From Sulfurimonas sp. HSL-1716 (GTDB lineage Bacteria > Campylobacterota > Campylobacteria > Campylobacterales > Sulfurimonadaceae): a stretch of 64,000 nt of DNA. The stretch's first letter is position 1, and every line of letters starts with the position of its first letter. Positions 53,867 through 63,254 of this stretch are shown here, piece by piece. The notes below the pieces were generated by a model, which was not told the DNA's origin, searched no databases, and worked only from the letters and a program-made list of their open reading frames with translations. The translations under genes and the position numbers were made by a program. The DNA is taken from the NCBI RefSeq assembly GCF_039645975.1, contig NZ_CP147918.1:124001-188000 (forward strand), in the 5' to 3' direction.

Positions 53867-54691
53867 TTGAAAAAAAATATTCTATTTATAGTTGGAAGCC
53901 CAAGAAGCGGGACGACTTGGATCCAAAAAGTAATGGCTACACACTCTTTGTTTGAGACAGGACAGGAAAGCGATTTCTTTACTACGATCGGAGCGCATAA
54001 TTTAAAGGTTTTTAAAAATATGCTTGAATATAAAGATGTAAGATGCGGACTTAGTCTGCCGGCTTATTTCACATATGAGCAGTTTTTAAGCTCTCAAAGA
54101 GAGCTGTTTTATAAAATGATCAGTTATACTGCGGATCTATCCGGTGAAAAATATTTCATAGAAAAAACTCCTTCTCATGCTTTGGTTATCGATACGATCA
54201 ACGAGATCCTGCCCGAGTCAAAATTCATTTTGATGATCAGAAATCCTTACGATGTCGTAAAATCGATATTAAACGGTGCTAAGACCTGGGGTAAAGGGCA
54301 TTTTCCCGCTACCGTAGAGAGTGCAGCGGATATGTGGTACGCTCATAACAAACTAGCTCTGGATTCTTTAAAAAATATCTCAAAAGAAAGATATAAAATC
54401 ATCAGATATGAAGATCTCGAAAAAAACAATACTCTGATAAGTGATATGTTTTCTCTGTGTAACGTTGAGCTAAGTGCAGAAGAGATCGCCGAACTATTTG
54501 CCATTGCTAATGAGTACAGGATAAAGATCTACGGTGAATTTGGTACGCAAGAGGGTAAAGAATGCGAGGAAGACGAGATGTTTAACAAACATACGAGAAA
54601 AGAGAAGCTGATAGAACTCAGTGATGAAGAAAAAAGTTTCATAGACGATTTTTTACATACAAAAGAGATTTACGATGAATTCAGATATTAA
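53867..54691 (+). CDS. PAPS-dependent sulfotransferase
   Basis: 274 residues with the 5'-phosphosulfate loop GSPRSGTTW (10-18) and the 3'-phosphate motif IRNPYDVVKS near 125. Such enzymes move sulfate from PAPS to a hydroxyl of a sugar, lipid or protein. The start is TTG after GAGGAAG. It overlaps the next glycosyltransferase gene by 17 bases. A second sulfotransferase is at 60904. No PAPS-making genes are in the window. Confidence 0.88.
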   Translation: MKKNILFIVGSPRSGTTWIQKVMATHSLFETGQESDFFTTIGAHNLKVFKNMLEYKDVRCGLSLPAYFTYEQFLSSQRELFYKMISYTADLSGEKYFIEKTPSHALVIDTINEILPESKFILMIRNPYDVVKSILNGAKTWGKGHFPATVESAADMWYAHNKLALDSLKNISKERYKIIRYEDLEKNNTLISDMFSLCNVELSAEEIAELFAIANEYRIKIYGEFGTQEGKECEEDEMFNKHTRKEKLIELSDEEKSFIDDFLHTKEIYDEFRY

Positions 54692-55679
54692 GATATCAGT
54701 GATAATACCGACATACAACAGAGCAAGGGTGCTTGAAAAATGTATAGAATCGCTCTGCAGCAGCCAAGGCGTCTCCAAAGCATCATACGAGATCATCGTC
54801 GTAGACAATGCATCCACAGACGATACGAAAGAGCGGGTCGGCAGAGTGCAACGGATACATGACAGCATCGACATATTTTATAAGTATGAGCCTGTTGCAG
54901 GACTTTTGTCGGCAAGACACAGCGGTGCGAAAACGGCGAGAGGAGAGATCCTTACTTTCATTGACGATGACGTGACCGTTGATCCCCTGTGGCTGAAGAG
55001 CATCCGCGATACTTTCGAAGAGATAAAGGAGTGCGGTATTTTAGGCGGAAGATCTTTGCCCGTATATGAAATAGAACCGCCAAAATGGCTTGATACATTA
55101 TGGACGGTCAAAGACAATATCCGGATGTGCGGACAATTGAGCCTGATCGATATGGGTGAAGATACCATCGAGATCTCGCCTCTGTATGTCTGGGGGCTGA
55201 ACTTCAGCATAAAAAAAGAGCTGTTTTTAAAACTAGGCGGTTTCAATCCCGACAATATCCCCTCAAAACTGCAGCGTTTTCAAGGAGACGGTGAAAGCGG
55301 ACTGAGTTATAAAGCGATAGAGCAAAACGTGAAAGCTTACTATAACCCTGCAGTTTTGGTGCACCACCATATACCCGCTCAAAGATTGACCAAAGAATAT
55401 ATGTACAGCAGGATGTTCTATCAAGGAGTCTGCGATTCATATAGTAAATTACGAAAATACCGACAGTTCAGCGATCTAGAAGAGAGAAAAGCAAAGAGGG
55501 TATCTACAAAAGAGTCTGCTTCTTCGGAAGATGCCCTTAAAGATGTGATGCATAACGGTTATCTGGACGGATACATCTTTCATCAAGAAGAGGTTAAAAA
55601 CGACCCGAAACTTTTTGCATGGGTAATAAAAGAAGACTATATGGATTATGATTATAATCTGTTCATGGAATCGATATGA
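54675..55679 (+). CDS. GT2 family glycosyltransferase
   Basis: 334 residues: GT-A start VSVIIPTYNRARVL-like (ISVIIPTYNRA), VDNASTDDT, and the metal-binding FIDDDVTVDP near 97. C-terminal part has acceptor-side residues and a helical tail. It adds a sugar to a growing glycan. Base composition is back to that of the core genome. ATGA overlap with galE. Confidence 0.9.
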   Translation: MNSDIKISVIIPTYNRARVLEKCIESLCSSQGVSKASYEIIVVDNASTDDTKERVGRVQRIHDSIDIFYKYEPVAGLLSARHSGAKTARGEILTFIDDDVTVDPLWLKSIRDTFEEIKECGILGGRSLPVYEIEPPKWLDTLWTVKDNIRMCGQLSLIDMGEDTIEISPLYVWGLNFSIKKELFLKLGGFNPDNIPSKLQRFQGDGESGLSYKAIEQNVKAYYNPAVLVHHHIPAQRLTKEYMYSRMFYQGVCDSYSKLRKYRQFSDLEERKAKRVSTKESASSEDALKDVMHNGYLDGYIFHQEEVKNDPKLFAWVIKEDYMDYDYNLFMESI

Positions 55680-56659
55680 AAAATATTTTAGTCGTCGGCG
55701 GTGCAGGGTATATCGGTTCGCATACATGCAAGACGCTGATGAAAAACGGATACAGAGTTATCATTTTCGATAATCTTTCCACAGGTTTTAAAGAGCTGGC
55801 AAAATACGGCGAGTTTGTGTTTGGAGACCTAAACGACAGCGAGAGCATAAAAACTGTCTTTGAAGCTTTCGATATCGACACCGTTATTCATTTTGCGGCT
55901 TCTGCCTATGTCGGAGAATCCGTAGAAAATCCAAAAAAATACTATATGAACAATGTCGTAAATACCCTTAATCTGTTAAATGCAATGTTACAATACGATG
56001 TCAAAAAGATAGTATTTTCTTCTACATGTGCCGTTTTCGGGGATCCGAAGTTTTTGCCGATGGACGAAAGACATCCCAAGTCGCCTATCAACCCTTACGG
56101 AAGAACAAAGCTGATGATAGAGCAGATACTGGAGGATTATGACAAGGCCTACGGCTTGAAAAGCATAGTCTTACGCTATTTCAATGCAGCGGGCTCGGAT
56201 GAAGATTGCGAACTCGCAGAGATGCATGACCCAGAACCTCATCTCATACCGATAATATTTGAGGTCATAGAGGGCAAAAGAGAGTTTTTAGAGGTCTACG
56301 GGGATGATTATTCGACAAAAGACGGCACATGCATCAGAGACTATATCCATGTAGAGGATCTGGCCGATGCACATCTAAAAGCTCTTGAATATCTAAACAG
56401 AGATCTTGTTTCTGACGATTTTAATTTAGGTACAGGTACGGGAGTGTCGATACTAGAGTTGATAGAAGCGGTCGAATCGCTTAGTAAAAAGAGGGTTCCC
56501 TACAGATTTGAAGATCCGCGAAAAGGGGATCCGTCTGTTCTGATAGCCGACAGTAAAAAAGCAAAAGCGGTATTGAAGTGGGAAGCAAAAAAAAGCGATA
56601 TAATCGAAATCTTAAAAAGTGTGATCGAATATAAGAAAAGAAGGTGGTCAGCAGAATGA
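55676..56659 (+). CDS. galE: UDP-glucose 4-epimerase
   Basis: 327 residues: NAD loop GGAGYIGS (8-15), FSSTCAVFG with the catalytic Thr/Ser, YGRTKLMIEQ with the Tyr-Lys pair, NLGTGTGVSILELI. It interconverts UDP-glucose and UDP-galactose or the N-acetyl forms, or works on a 6-deoxy sugar here. ATGA overlap with the next gene. Confidence 0.9.
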   Translation: MKNILVVGGAGYIGSHTCKTLMKNGYRVIIFDNLSTGFKELAKYGEFVFGDLNDSESIKTVFEAFDIDTVIHFAASAYVGESVENPKKYYMNNVVNTLNLLNAMLQYDVKKIVFSSTCAVFGDPKFLPMDERHPKSPINPYGRTKLMIEQILEDYDKAYGLKSIVLRYFNAAGSDEDCELAEMHDPEPHLIPIIFEVIEGKREFLEVYGDDYSTKDGTCIRDYIHVEDLADAHLKALEYLNRDLVSDDFNLGTGTGVSILELIEAVESLSKKRVPYRFEDPRKGDPSVLIADSKKAKAVLKWEAKKSDIIEILKSVIEYKKRRWSAE

Positions 56660-57480
56660 GTGCTAAAATTTATCTATCCGAAGTCGATATGACCAAAGAA
56701 CCCCTAAGATATTATGATGATTTCGTAGATATCAAAGACAGGCTGATCGAGTACGGCATCGATGTCGTAGAAGAAGAGATAGATATAGACGAGTTTAAGT
56801 CCTGGCTAAAAGAGTTCACAAGGATAAACACCCAGTATCAAGCGTACGGTGAAGTGCATATCGAGAAATGTCTGGAACATTATTTAAGTTATAAAGTTCT
56901 TGATTTTAAAACAACGGACATATTTATGGATATCGCGGCAAGCGGAAGCCAGTATGCCGATGATCTTTATTACGGTAAAAAAGTAAAGCAGACGTATGTA
57001 TTGGACCTTTCGTATCCGGAGGGGATCCATGGCAACAAGATCGGTGCGAATGCGGGCGATACGAAACTGCCGGACGAATTTATAGACAAGATGGGGATGC
57101 ATTGCGCTTACGAATGTTTCGAAGGAAAAGCGGACATCGAGTATCTTTCAGAAGCACAAAGGATATTAAAGCCAAAAGGCAGGTTCGTTATCCTTCCTCT
57201 TTATCTTGACAAAACCTATTTTAACTGTACAAGCGACAAATGCGATCAGAAAAATGTTAGCTTTGACGAGGATGCGGCTAAAGTATGGAGAGACGATGTG
57301 TATGCCGTTCCCTTTGCCAGACATTACTCCGCAAAAATCTTTTACGAGCGAATATTTAAGAACCTGCCAAAGGGTATAAAAGGTAAAATAATCTTTTATA
57401 AAAACCTGCCAGAACTCATGAAAGAGTTTGACGATCAGAGAGTTTACTGTTATTTCGCGTTTGTCGGAGAAAAAATATGA
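56656..57480 (+). CDS. Methyltransferase-like protein
   Basis: 274 residues from ATG 56656, which overlaps the galE stop and has AAGG upstream. IFMDIAASGSQYADDLYYG and AQRILKPKGRFVILPLY match the outline of class I SAM methyltransferases, but the glycine-rich motif I is unusual (AASGSQ). It may be an O- or N-methyltransferase for a sugar, or a non-catalytic relative. Confidence 0.65.
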   Translation: MSAKIYLSEVDMTKEPLRYYDDFVDIKDRLIEYGIDVVEEEIDIDEFKSWLKEFTRINTQYQAYGEVHIEKCLEHYLSYKVLDFKTTDIFMDIAASGSQYADDLYYGKKVKQTYVLDLSYPEGIHGNKIGANAGDTKLPDEFIDKMGMHCAYECFEGKADIEYLSEAQRILKPKGRFVILPLYLDKTYFNCTSDKCDQKNVSFDEDAAKVWRDDVYAVPFARHYSAKIFYERIFKNLPKGIKGKIIFYKNLPELMKEFDDQRVYCYFAFVGEKI

Positions 57481-57908
57481 TATATAACGTTATGAGCGGC
57501 GATCAACAGATAGCGATCATCATAAAAAACAGCTACTCAAAAGAGGGAATGCAGTTTTTCACACCCGATGAGTATTCTCAGCAACTCGCATATATGTCGC
57601 ATAAAAAAGGCAAAAAGATAGATGCGCATGTGCACAATAAGGTGAGCCGCGACGTTCAGTTGACACAAGAGGTTCTAGTCATCAGAAAAGGAAAGCTGAG
57701 AGTGGATTTTTACACACAAGGCAAAGTATACTTGGAAAGTAGAATTTTAGAGACGGGAGATGTCATTCTTTTAGCTAGCGGCGGCCACGGATTTGAAGTT
57801 TTGGAAGATTTAGAGATGATAGAGATCAAACAGGGTCCATATGCAGGGGATAATGATAAGACACGATTTGAGCATGTGGAAGAAACACAGATAAGGGTTC
57901 ATAATTGA
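57477..57908 (+). CDS. Cupin-like protein of a sugar cluster
   Basis: 143 residues. The pattern HVHNKVSRDVQLTQEVLVIRKG followed by ETGDVILLASGGHGFEVLEDLEMIEIKQG is a two-part cupin barrel with metal-type histidines. Relatives in polysaccharide clusters include isomerases and binding proteins; no reaction can be named. Overlaps both neighbours. Confidence 0.6.
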   Translation: MIYNVMSGDQQIAIIIKNSYSKEGMQFFTPDEYSQQLAYMSHKKGKKIDAHVHNKVSRDVQLTQEVLVIRKGKLRVDFYTQGKVYLESRILETGDVILLASGGHGFEVLEDLEMIEIKQGPYAGDNDKTRFEHVEETQIRVHN

Positions 57909-59011
57909 TACCCGTTAACGAACCTCTTTTAAACGGCAATGAGAAAAAATATCTCAATGAATGTATAGACACGGGATGGATAAGCTCCGAAGGTCCGTTT
58001 ATAAAGAGATTTGAAAATGATATGGCTGCGTACGTGGGACGAAAGCATGCGACTGCATGTGCCAATGGAAGTGCTGCGCTAGACATAGCTGTGGCAGCTT
58101 TAAACCTTCAAAAGGACGATGAGGTCATAATGCCCTCTTTTACCATCATCTCCTGTGCGCAGGCATTGGTGAACCGCGGGGTAAAACCGATCCTTATAGA
58201 CAGTGATCTATTTACTTACAATATGAAAGTCGAAGATATCGAAGCAAAGATCACACCAAAGACAAAAGCTATTATGATCGTGCATATTTTCGGACTTTGC
58301 GTCGATGTAGACCCGATACTCACGCTTGCCAAGAAGTATGGATTAAAGATCATAGAAGATGCCGCTCAGATGCACGGACAGGAGTACAAGGGCAAAAAAT
58401 GCGGAAGTTTCGGAGATATCAGTATATTTAGTTTTTATCCAAACAAACATATCACTACGGGTGAAGGAGGAATGGTCCTGACCGATGATAAATATCTTGA
58501 TGAAAGAGCAAAAAGTCTGCGTAACTTATGTTTTACGGCCGATAGATTCGTTCATGAAGAGCTGGGCTGGAACTATCGTATGACGAACATGCAAGCGGCA
58601 TTGGGCGTGGCACAGCTTGAAAAGATCGATCAAGTCGTAGAAAAGAAACGCTGGATAGGCCGTACATATAGCGAATTTTTAAAAGATATAGATGTGATAA
58701 CTTTGCCGATGGAAAAAACAGAGTACTGTGAAAATATATACTGGGTCTATGCGCTCCTGCTAAAAGATGATTACAAAAAAAATGCCAAAGAGGTCATGGC
58801 AGAACTTGGAAAACTTCAGATAGGGACACGTCCGTTTTTCTATCCGATGCACAAACAGCCGGTTTTTCATAAGATGGGACTGTTCTTAGACGATGATCTG
58901 CCAAATAGCGAAAAACTCTATGAAAGAGGTTTTTATATTCCAAGCGGTCTGGCATTGACAAAAGAGCAGATACGAGAGGTTTCAAATATTTTACATAAGG
59001 TCTTAGTATGA
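57905..59011 (+). CDS. DegT/DnrJ/EryC1/StrS sugar aminotransferase
   Basis: 368 residues. Substrate-side GWISSEGPF, the PLP aspartate in IIEDAAQMHG (150-158) and the Schiff-base lysine K181 in FYPNKHITTGEGG. It transfers an amino group from glutamate to a keto-sugar, as in perosamine or 4-amino-4,6-dideoxy sugar synthesis. TTG start in TTGA overlap with the previous stop. Confidence 0.92.
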   Translation: MIPVNEPLLNGNEKKYLNECIDTGWISSEGPFIKRFENDMAAYVGRKHATACANGSAALDIAVAALNLQKDDEVIMPSFTIISCAQALVNRGVKPILIDSDLFTYNMKVEDIEAKITPKTKAIMIVHIFGLCVDVDPILTLAKKYGLKIIEDAAQMHGQEYKGKKCGSFGDISIFSFYPNKHITTGEGGMVLTDDKYLDERAKSLRNLCFTADRFVHEELGWNYRMTNMQAALGVAQLEKIDQVVEKKRWIGRTYSEFLKDIDVITLPMEKTEYCENIYWVYALLLKDDYKKNAKEVMAELGKLQIGTRPFFYPMHKQPVFHKMGLFLDDDLPNSEKLYERGFYIPSGLALTKEQIREVSNILHKVLV

Positions 59012-59769
59012 ACCAGTTCGGAGAATTGTATTCCAAGTATTATGACCTGCTTTACGCCGATAAAGATTATGCGGGTGAAGTAGATTATGTGAACGGGCTG
59101 ATCGCCGCAAACCGCAAAGATGCAAAAACTCTGCTTGATATGGGATGCGGTACGGGAAAACATGCGGAACTTTTTTGCGATAAGGGGTATACGGTTCATG
59201 GCGTAGACCTCAGTGAAGAGATGCTTGGCATTGCAGAATCAAGACGTACAGGCAAAGAAGATAATCTCACTTTTAGTAAGTCCGATATTACAAAATTAAA
59301 GCTAGATAAAAAATTTGATGCCGTTGTCTCGCTGTTTCATGTAATGAGCTACCAAAATTCAAATGATGAGCTGTTACAGGCTTTTCAAGTAGCAAGAGAG
59401 CATTTAAAAGAGGGTGGAATCTTTATCTTTGATTTTTGGTACGGACCGGCTGTTTTAACGGACTTGCCGACGACAAGGGTCAAAAGGCTTGAAAACAATG
59501 AGATAAAAGTCACGAGATTCGTCGAACCTGTCTTACATGTAGAAAAAAATGTAGTAGATGTTCATTACGACCTTTTTATCGAGAATAAAAAAACTACGCA
59601 GATCATCGAAAAAAAAGAGCTTCATAAGATGAGATACCTCTTTGATACGGAGTTGGAACTGATATGTGAAAAAGTCGGCTTAACAATAGTAGAAAAATAT
59701 GAGTGGATGACTCATGATAAACCGAATTTCAATAGCTGGAATGTTTTATGGATATTAAAGAATGACTGA
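59008..59769 (+). CDS. Class I SAM methyltransferase
   Basis: 253 residues with motif I LLDMGCGTGKHAELF (42-56), VDLSEEML and HLKEGGIFIFDFWYG. Probably methylates an amino or hydroxyl group of the sugar made by its neighbours; similar proteins follow sugar aminotransferases as N,N-dimethyl- or N-methyltransferases. Overlaps the aminotransferase (ATGA) and the next gene (8 bases). Confidence 0.85.
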   Translation: MNQFGELYSKYYDLLYADKDYAGEVDYVNGLIAANRKDAKTLLDMGCGTGKHAELFCDKGYTVHGVDLSEEMLGIAESRRTGKEDNLTFSKSDITKLKLDKKFDAVVSLFHVMSYQNSNDELLQAFQVAREHLKEGGIFIFDFWYGPAVLTDLPTTRVKRLENNEIKVTRFVEPVLHVEKNVVDVHYDLFIENKKTTQIIEKKELHKMRYLFDTELELICEKVGLTIVEKYEWMTHDKPNFNSWNVLWILKND

Positions 59770-60907
59770 TAAGCATATCGCACTGATAGCTCCGTTTGGA
59801 TGGGCCGGAGTGAGTACGCCAATTGTCAGCAGTGTTGAGTATTTGCATTCATTTGGTTACAAAATAGATCTATATTATGATAAAAATGAAGCTTGTAATC
59901 GTATGGGATTGAATGAGCCGTTATTTAATTTGGATAATGTGAACATATATTTTTATGATTATAAAGGCGAAGATATTCTAGAAGAGTATATCGATTTGCA
60001 AGTTAATAAAAAGGACTTAGAATTTATAGATTTTATCACTTCTAAAGATATAGATTATGATTTTCTGATCGGTTATGATGAGGAGGGTTTAATCCGTGCC
60101 GGGATATATGGATTAAAAAATAATATACGGTTTTATTATCACTCATTAGAATTTTATGAGAGAGAAGATCAAAAGAAAGTCGCTGAGAAGTTTTTTGCAA
60201 ACAAATCAGAAGGAATTTTTACGCAGGATAAATATAGAGCCGAAATTTTATCTCAAACGCTTCATGTCCCTATAAGTAAATTATCCGTTGTTTATAACAG
60301 TACAATAGGTGAACCGATTTTTGAAAAGAGCGATTTTTTTAGAGATATGTTTGATATTGATAAGGACAAAAAAATTTGTTTGGTGACGGGGACTTTGATG
60401 AGCATTACCGGTGTTGATAAAATACTCGAGTCATTTAAAAACTGCAGCGATGAATTTGTCCTGGTCTTACATGGCTGGCTGCCGGATAGGAATATTAAAG
60501 AGTGTATAGAATCTGCAATGAAAAGCAACGGCGGTCAAATTTATTACTCAAATACAATATTGGAGCACAAAGATAAGTTTAAAATATTTGCATCAGCCGA
60601 TATAAGTTTCGTATATTACGAACCTGTGAATTTAAATTTAAAATATGCCGCATGGTCTTCGGGTAAATTTTTTGATTCCGTAAGATGCGGGGTGCCCGTA
60701 ATCGCAAATAATATACCTAATATGAAAACATTGGTGGAAGATAACGGCTGCGGCATAGTCTTAGATGATTTTAACGAAGTACAGAAAGCTTTTGAGAACA
60801 TAATGAGCAATTATGAAATATACAAAAAAAATTGTTATAAAACATATTTGAAATATGATTTCAAGGAGTCATTTAAAAATGCTCTTGGCAAGGATCTGAA
60901 AATATGA
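59762..60907 (+). CDS. GT4-like glycosyltransferase
   Basis: 381 residues. IALIAPFGWAGVSTPIVSSVEYL at the start, a C-terminal GT-B half with VTGTLMSITGVDKILESF, LHGWLPDRN and the donor-side KFFDSVRCGVPVIANNIPNM. The acceptor is unknown. A return to AT-rich DNA and different codon use starts here. Confidence 0.75.
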   Translation: MTDKHIALIAPFGWAGVSTPIVSSVEYLHSFGYKIDLYYDKNEACNRMGLNEPLFNLDNVNIYFYDYKGEDILEEYIDLQVNKKDLEFIDFITSKDIDYDFLIGYDEEGLIRAGIYGLKNNIRFYYHSLEFYEREDQKKVAEKFFANKSEGIFTQDKYRAEILSQTLHVPISKLSVVYNSTIGEPIFEKSDFFRDMFDIDKDKKICLVTGTLMSITGVDKILESFKNCSDEFVLVLHGWLPDRNIKECIESAMKSNGGQIYYSNTILEHKDKFKIFASADISFVYYEPVNLNLKYAAWSSGKFFDSVRCGVPVIANNIPNMKTLVEDNGCGIVLDDFNEVQKAFENIMSNYEIYKKNCYKTYLKYDFKESFKNALGKDLKI

Positions 60908-61686
60908 TTGAAAATATATACCATTGCGGGATACAAAAAAGTGCTACACAGTGGATACGCAATATTTTAAGCGATCCGCTTATATTGGAGAGGTCGAATA
61001 AAAAATTATATGCACCCAGCAAAGATTATTTATGGTCTAAAAGAGATCATGATGATCTATTAGCCGGATTTGAACTTAACAGTATCGTAACACCGCTTTA
61101 TATTGATTATGAATCATTTTTATATATGAAAAAGCCTGATAGTTACCGAGCATTTTGGATCATGAGAGATCCCAGGGATGTTATTACGTCACTTTACTTC
61201 TCATACACATTCTCTCATCCAATTATTGATGAAGATCATGCCAGAGATCGAAAGATATTGCAAAGTTTAAATCAAGAAGCTGGTTTTAACTACTTTTTAG
61301 AAAAAGCATATGATTTTTATAATGCAAAAAATCCTTTGTACACATCTTTGCTGTCATGGCTTGAATCAAAAGATAACGCCAGTGTAAGAGTAGTGAAATA
61401 TGAAGATTTGATCGGTGCAAGGCAAAAAGAGATATTTAGTGAACTTTTTCAATTCTTGGATATTGCATTATCATCGTGGGAAGTAGATAAGATCTTAGAC
61501 AAGTATAGTTTTAAAGCAATGACTCAAGATAGGGATGTTGGTGTGGAAAATAAAAAATCGCATTATCGAAAAGGCCAGGAAGGTGACTGGAAAAACTACT
61601 TTAGTAATGAACATAAGAAAAGATTTAAAATAGCCACTGCAGATTTATTGATTCAATTGGGTTATGAAACTGATATGGATTGGTGA
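60904..61686 (+). CDS. Second PAPS-dependent sulfotransferase
   Basis: 260 residues. The phosphosulfate loop CGIQKSATQWI (8-18), the 3'-phosphate motif MRDPRDVITSLY and the C-terminal YRKGQEGDWKNYF signature of cytosolic-type sulfotransferases. It differs clearly from the sulfotransferase at 53867, so two distinct acceptor positions are likely. ATGA overlap with the previous gene. Confidence 0.88.
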   Translation: MIENIYHCGIQKSATQWIRNILSDPLILERSNKKLYAPSKDYLWSKRDHDDLLAGFELNSIVTPLYIDYESFLYMKKPDSYRAFWIMRDPRDVITSLYFSYTFSHPIIDEDHARDRKILQSLNQEAGFNYFLEKAYDFYNAKNPLYTSLLSWLESKDNASVRVVKYEDLIGARQKEIFSELFQFLDIALSSWEVDKILDKYSFKAMTQDRDVGVENKKSHYRKGQEGDWKNYFSNEHKKRFKIATADLLIQLGYETDMDW

Positions 61687-61689
61687 CAG

Positions 61690-62502
61690 ATGAAAAAAAT
61701 AGTTGTTTTTGGAAATTGTCAAGCGGGGCAGATGGCACTTTTAATGTCACATTTCTTGCCGCAAAACGAGTATGAGATAATCAATCTTTCCAATAACTCC
61801 AGAACAGGTGATATGCTCTTAGGTGAAGAGATTTTAAATATTATACGTCTCGCCGATATCTTAGTGTATCAGCCTTTATCGTCCAAACATAATGAGTTGA
61901 GTGATGAAAATATCAAAAAAAATATAAAACACAAGAGTGTAAGTCTGACTTTTCCATATATATTTAACAGTGGTATCTATTCAATGAGTCATGCTCCGAT
62001 GGCAGAAGGTAACAGTTATGGAAAGATATATGGTGAAGAAGCCATTATAAGCTTGATACAAAAACAACATACAAAAAATGAGATATTAGAAAAATACATG
62101 TCCGGTCATATCGATTTTGATTTACAAAATAGATTTCAAGAGAGCATCGATATCTTGGTTCAAAAAGAGTACGAGACTGATATTAAAATATCAGACTTCA
62201 TTGAACAAAATTATAAAAAAGAGAAGTTGTTTATTACGCATAATCATCCGACAAACATAGTATTCTATGAAATAATCAAAAAGATTTTTACGATTTTAGA
62301 GATACCGTTTGATCAATCTAAAATAAAAAATTGCCGGGTTAATGATCTGTTTGAAACCAATTGTCCGATAACACCTTATGACATTGAGAGTCATGGATAT
62401 CAATTTGTTCATCATAACAACTGGCTCGAAAAAGGTATAAAATTAATCGATTTAATTTGGAGCGAACATGCTCAACTTGACGCAGAAAAGGTAAAACATT
62501 GA
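61690..62502 (+). CDS. WcbI-like polysaccharide biosynthesis protein
   Basis: 270 residues. It starts KKIVVFGNCQAGQMALLM and continues with TFPYIFNSGIYSMSHAP, the pattern of WcbI, a capsule protein thought to be an acyltransferase. It likely acylates a sugar in the glycan. AT-rich DNA. Overlap with the FkbM gene (TTGA). Confidence 0.75.
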   Translation: MKKIVVFGNCQAGQMALLMSHFLPQNEYEIINLSNNSRTGDMLLGEEILNIIRLADILVYQPLSSKHNELSDENIKKNIKHKSVSLTFPYIFNSGIYSMSHAPMAEGNSYGKIYGEEAIISLIQKQHTKNEILEKYMSGHIDFDLQNRFQESIDILVQKEYETDIKISDFIEQNYKKEKLFITHNHPTNIVFYEIIKKIFTILEIPFDQSKIKNCRVNDLFETNCPITPYDIESHGYQFVHHNNWLEKGIKLIDLIWSEHAQLDAEKVKH

Positions 62503-63254
62503 AGCTATTGAGTGATGAAGATTATATAAAGCTAAGAGAATCTACACGTTTTGTGGAGAATGATCTGATTCTTTTCGATAAAAAGGTTTATATCCCGGAC
62601 GTCGCATCTTTCTTCTTTTTACTCAAAGAGATATTTCAGCTGGAGATATACAAGTTTAGTACCCGGACAAAAAAACCTCTTATCATCGACTGCGGCGCAA
62701 ATATAGGATTGAGTGTCATATATTTTAAAAGATTGTATCCTCATGCAAAGATCATTGCGTTCGAACCTGACAAAGAGATCTTTAAATATCTAAAGAGCAA
62801 TGTGGAATCGTTTGGATACAAAGATGCCGAGCTTATAAATAAAGCTCTTTGGAATCAGGAGACGACACTGAGATTCTTTTCCGAAGGTGCAGACGGGGGA
62901 AGGATAGCAGCAGATGACGAAAAGCAGCAAATCATCGAGGTGCAGACGGTCAAGTTAAGTGAATATCTCAAAGATGTAAACGTAGATTTTTTGAAGATCG
63001 ATATCGAGGGTGCTGAAACCGATGTGCTTTTAGAATGCCAAAACGAATTGAAAAATGTTGAAAATATTTTTATAGAGTACCATTCGTTTAGCGACAAACC
63101 TCAGACGCTCTCGACAATACTTTCTATTTTAGAAAAAAATGGTTTTAGATATTATATTGAACATATAGGTGTCAAATCCTCTCATCCGTTTGAAAGCATA
63201 ACAGACTACGTCGGTTTTGACAATCAGCTGAATATTTTTGGATACAGAAAATGA
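62499..63254 (+). CDS. FkbM family methyltransferase
   Basis: 251 residues. PLIIDCGANIGLSVIYF (motif I, about 60-76), IAFEPDKEIF, FLKIDIEGAETDVL. FkbM proteins methylate hydroxyl groups of sugars and other metabolites. TTG start with AAAGG upstream. ATGA overlap with the next gene. Confidence 0.88.
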   Translation: MKLLSDEDYIKLRESTRFVENDLILFDKKVYIPDVASFFFLLKEIFQLEIYKFSTRTKKPLIIDCGANIGLSVIYFKRLYPHAKIIAFEPDKEIFKYLKSNVESFGYKDAELINKALWNQETTLRFFSEGADGGRIAADDEKQQIIEVQTVKLSEYLKDVNVDFLKIDIEGAETDVLLECQNELKNVENIFIEYHSFSDKPQTLSTILSILEKNGFRYYIEHIGVKSSHPFESITDYVGFDNQLNIFGYRK

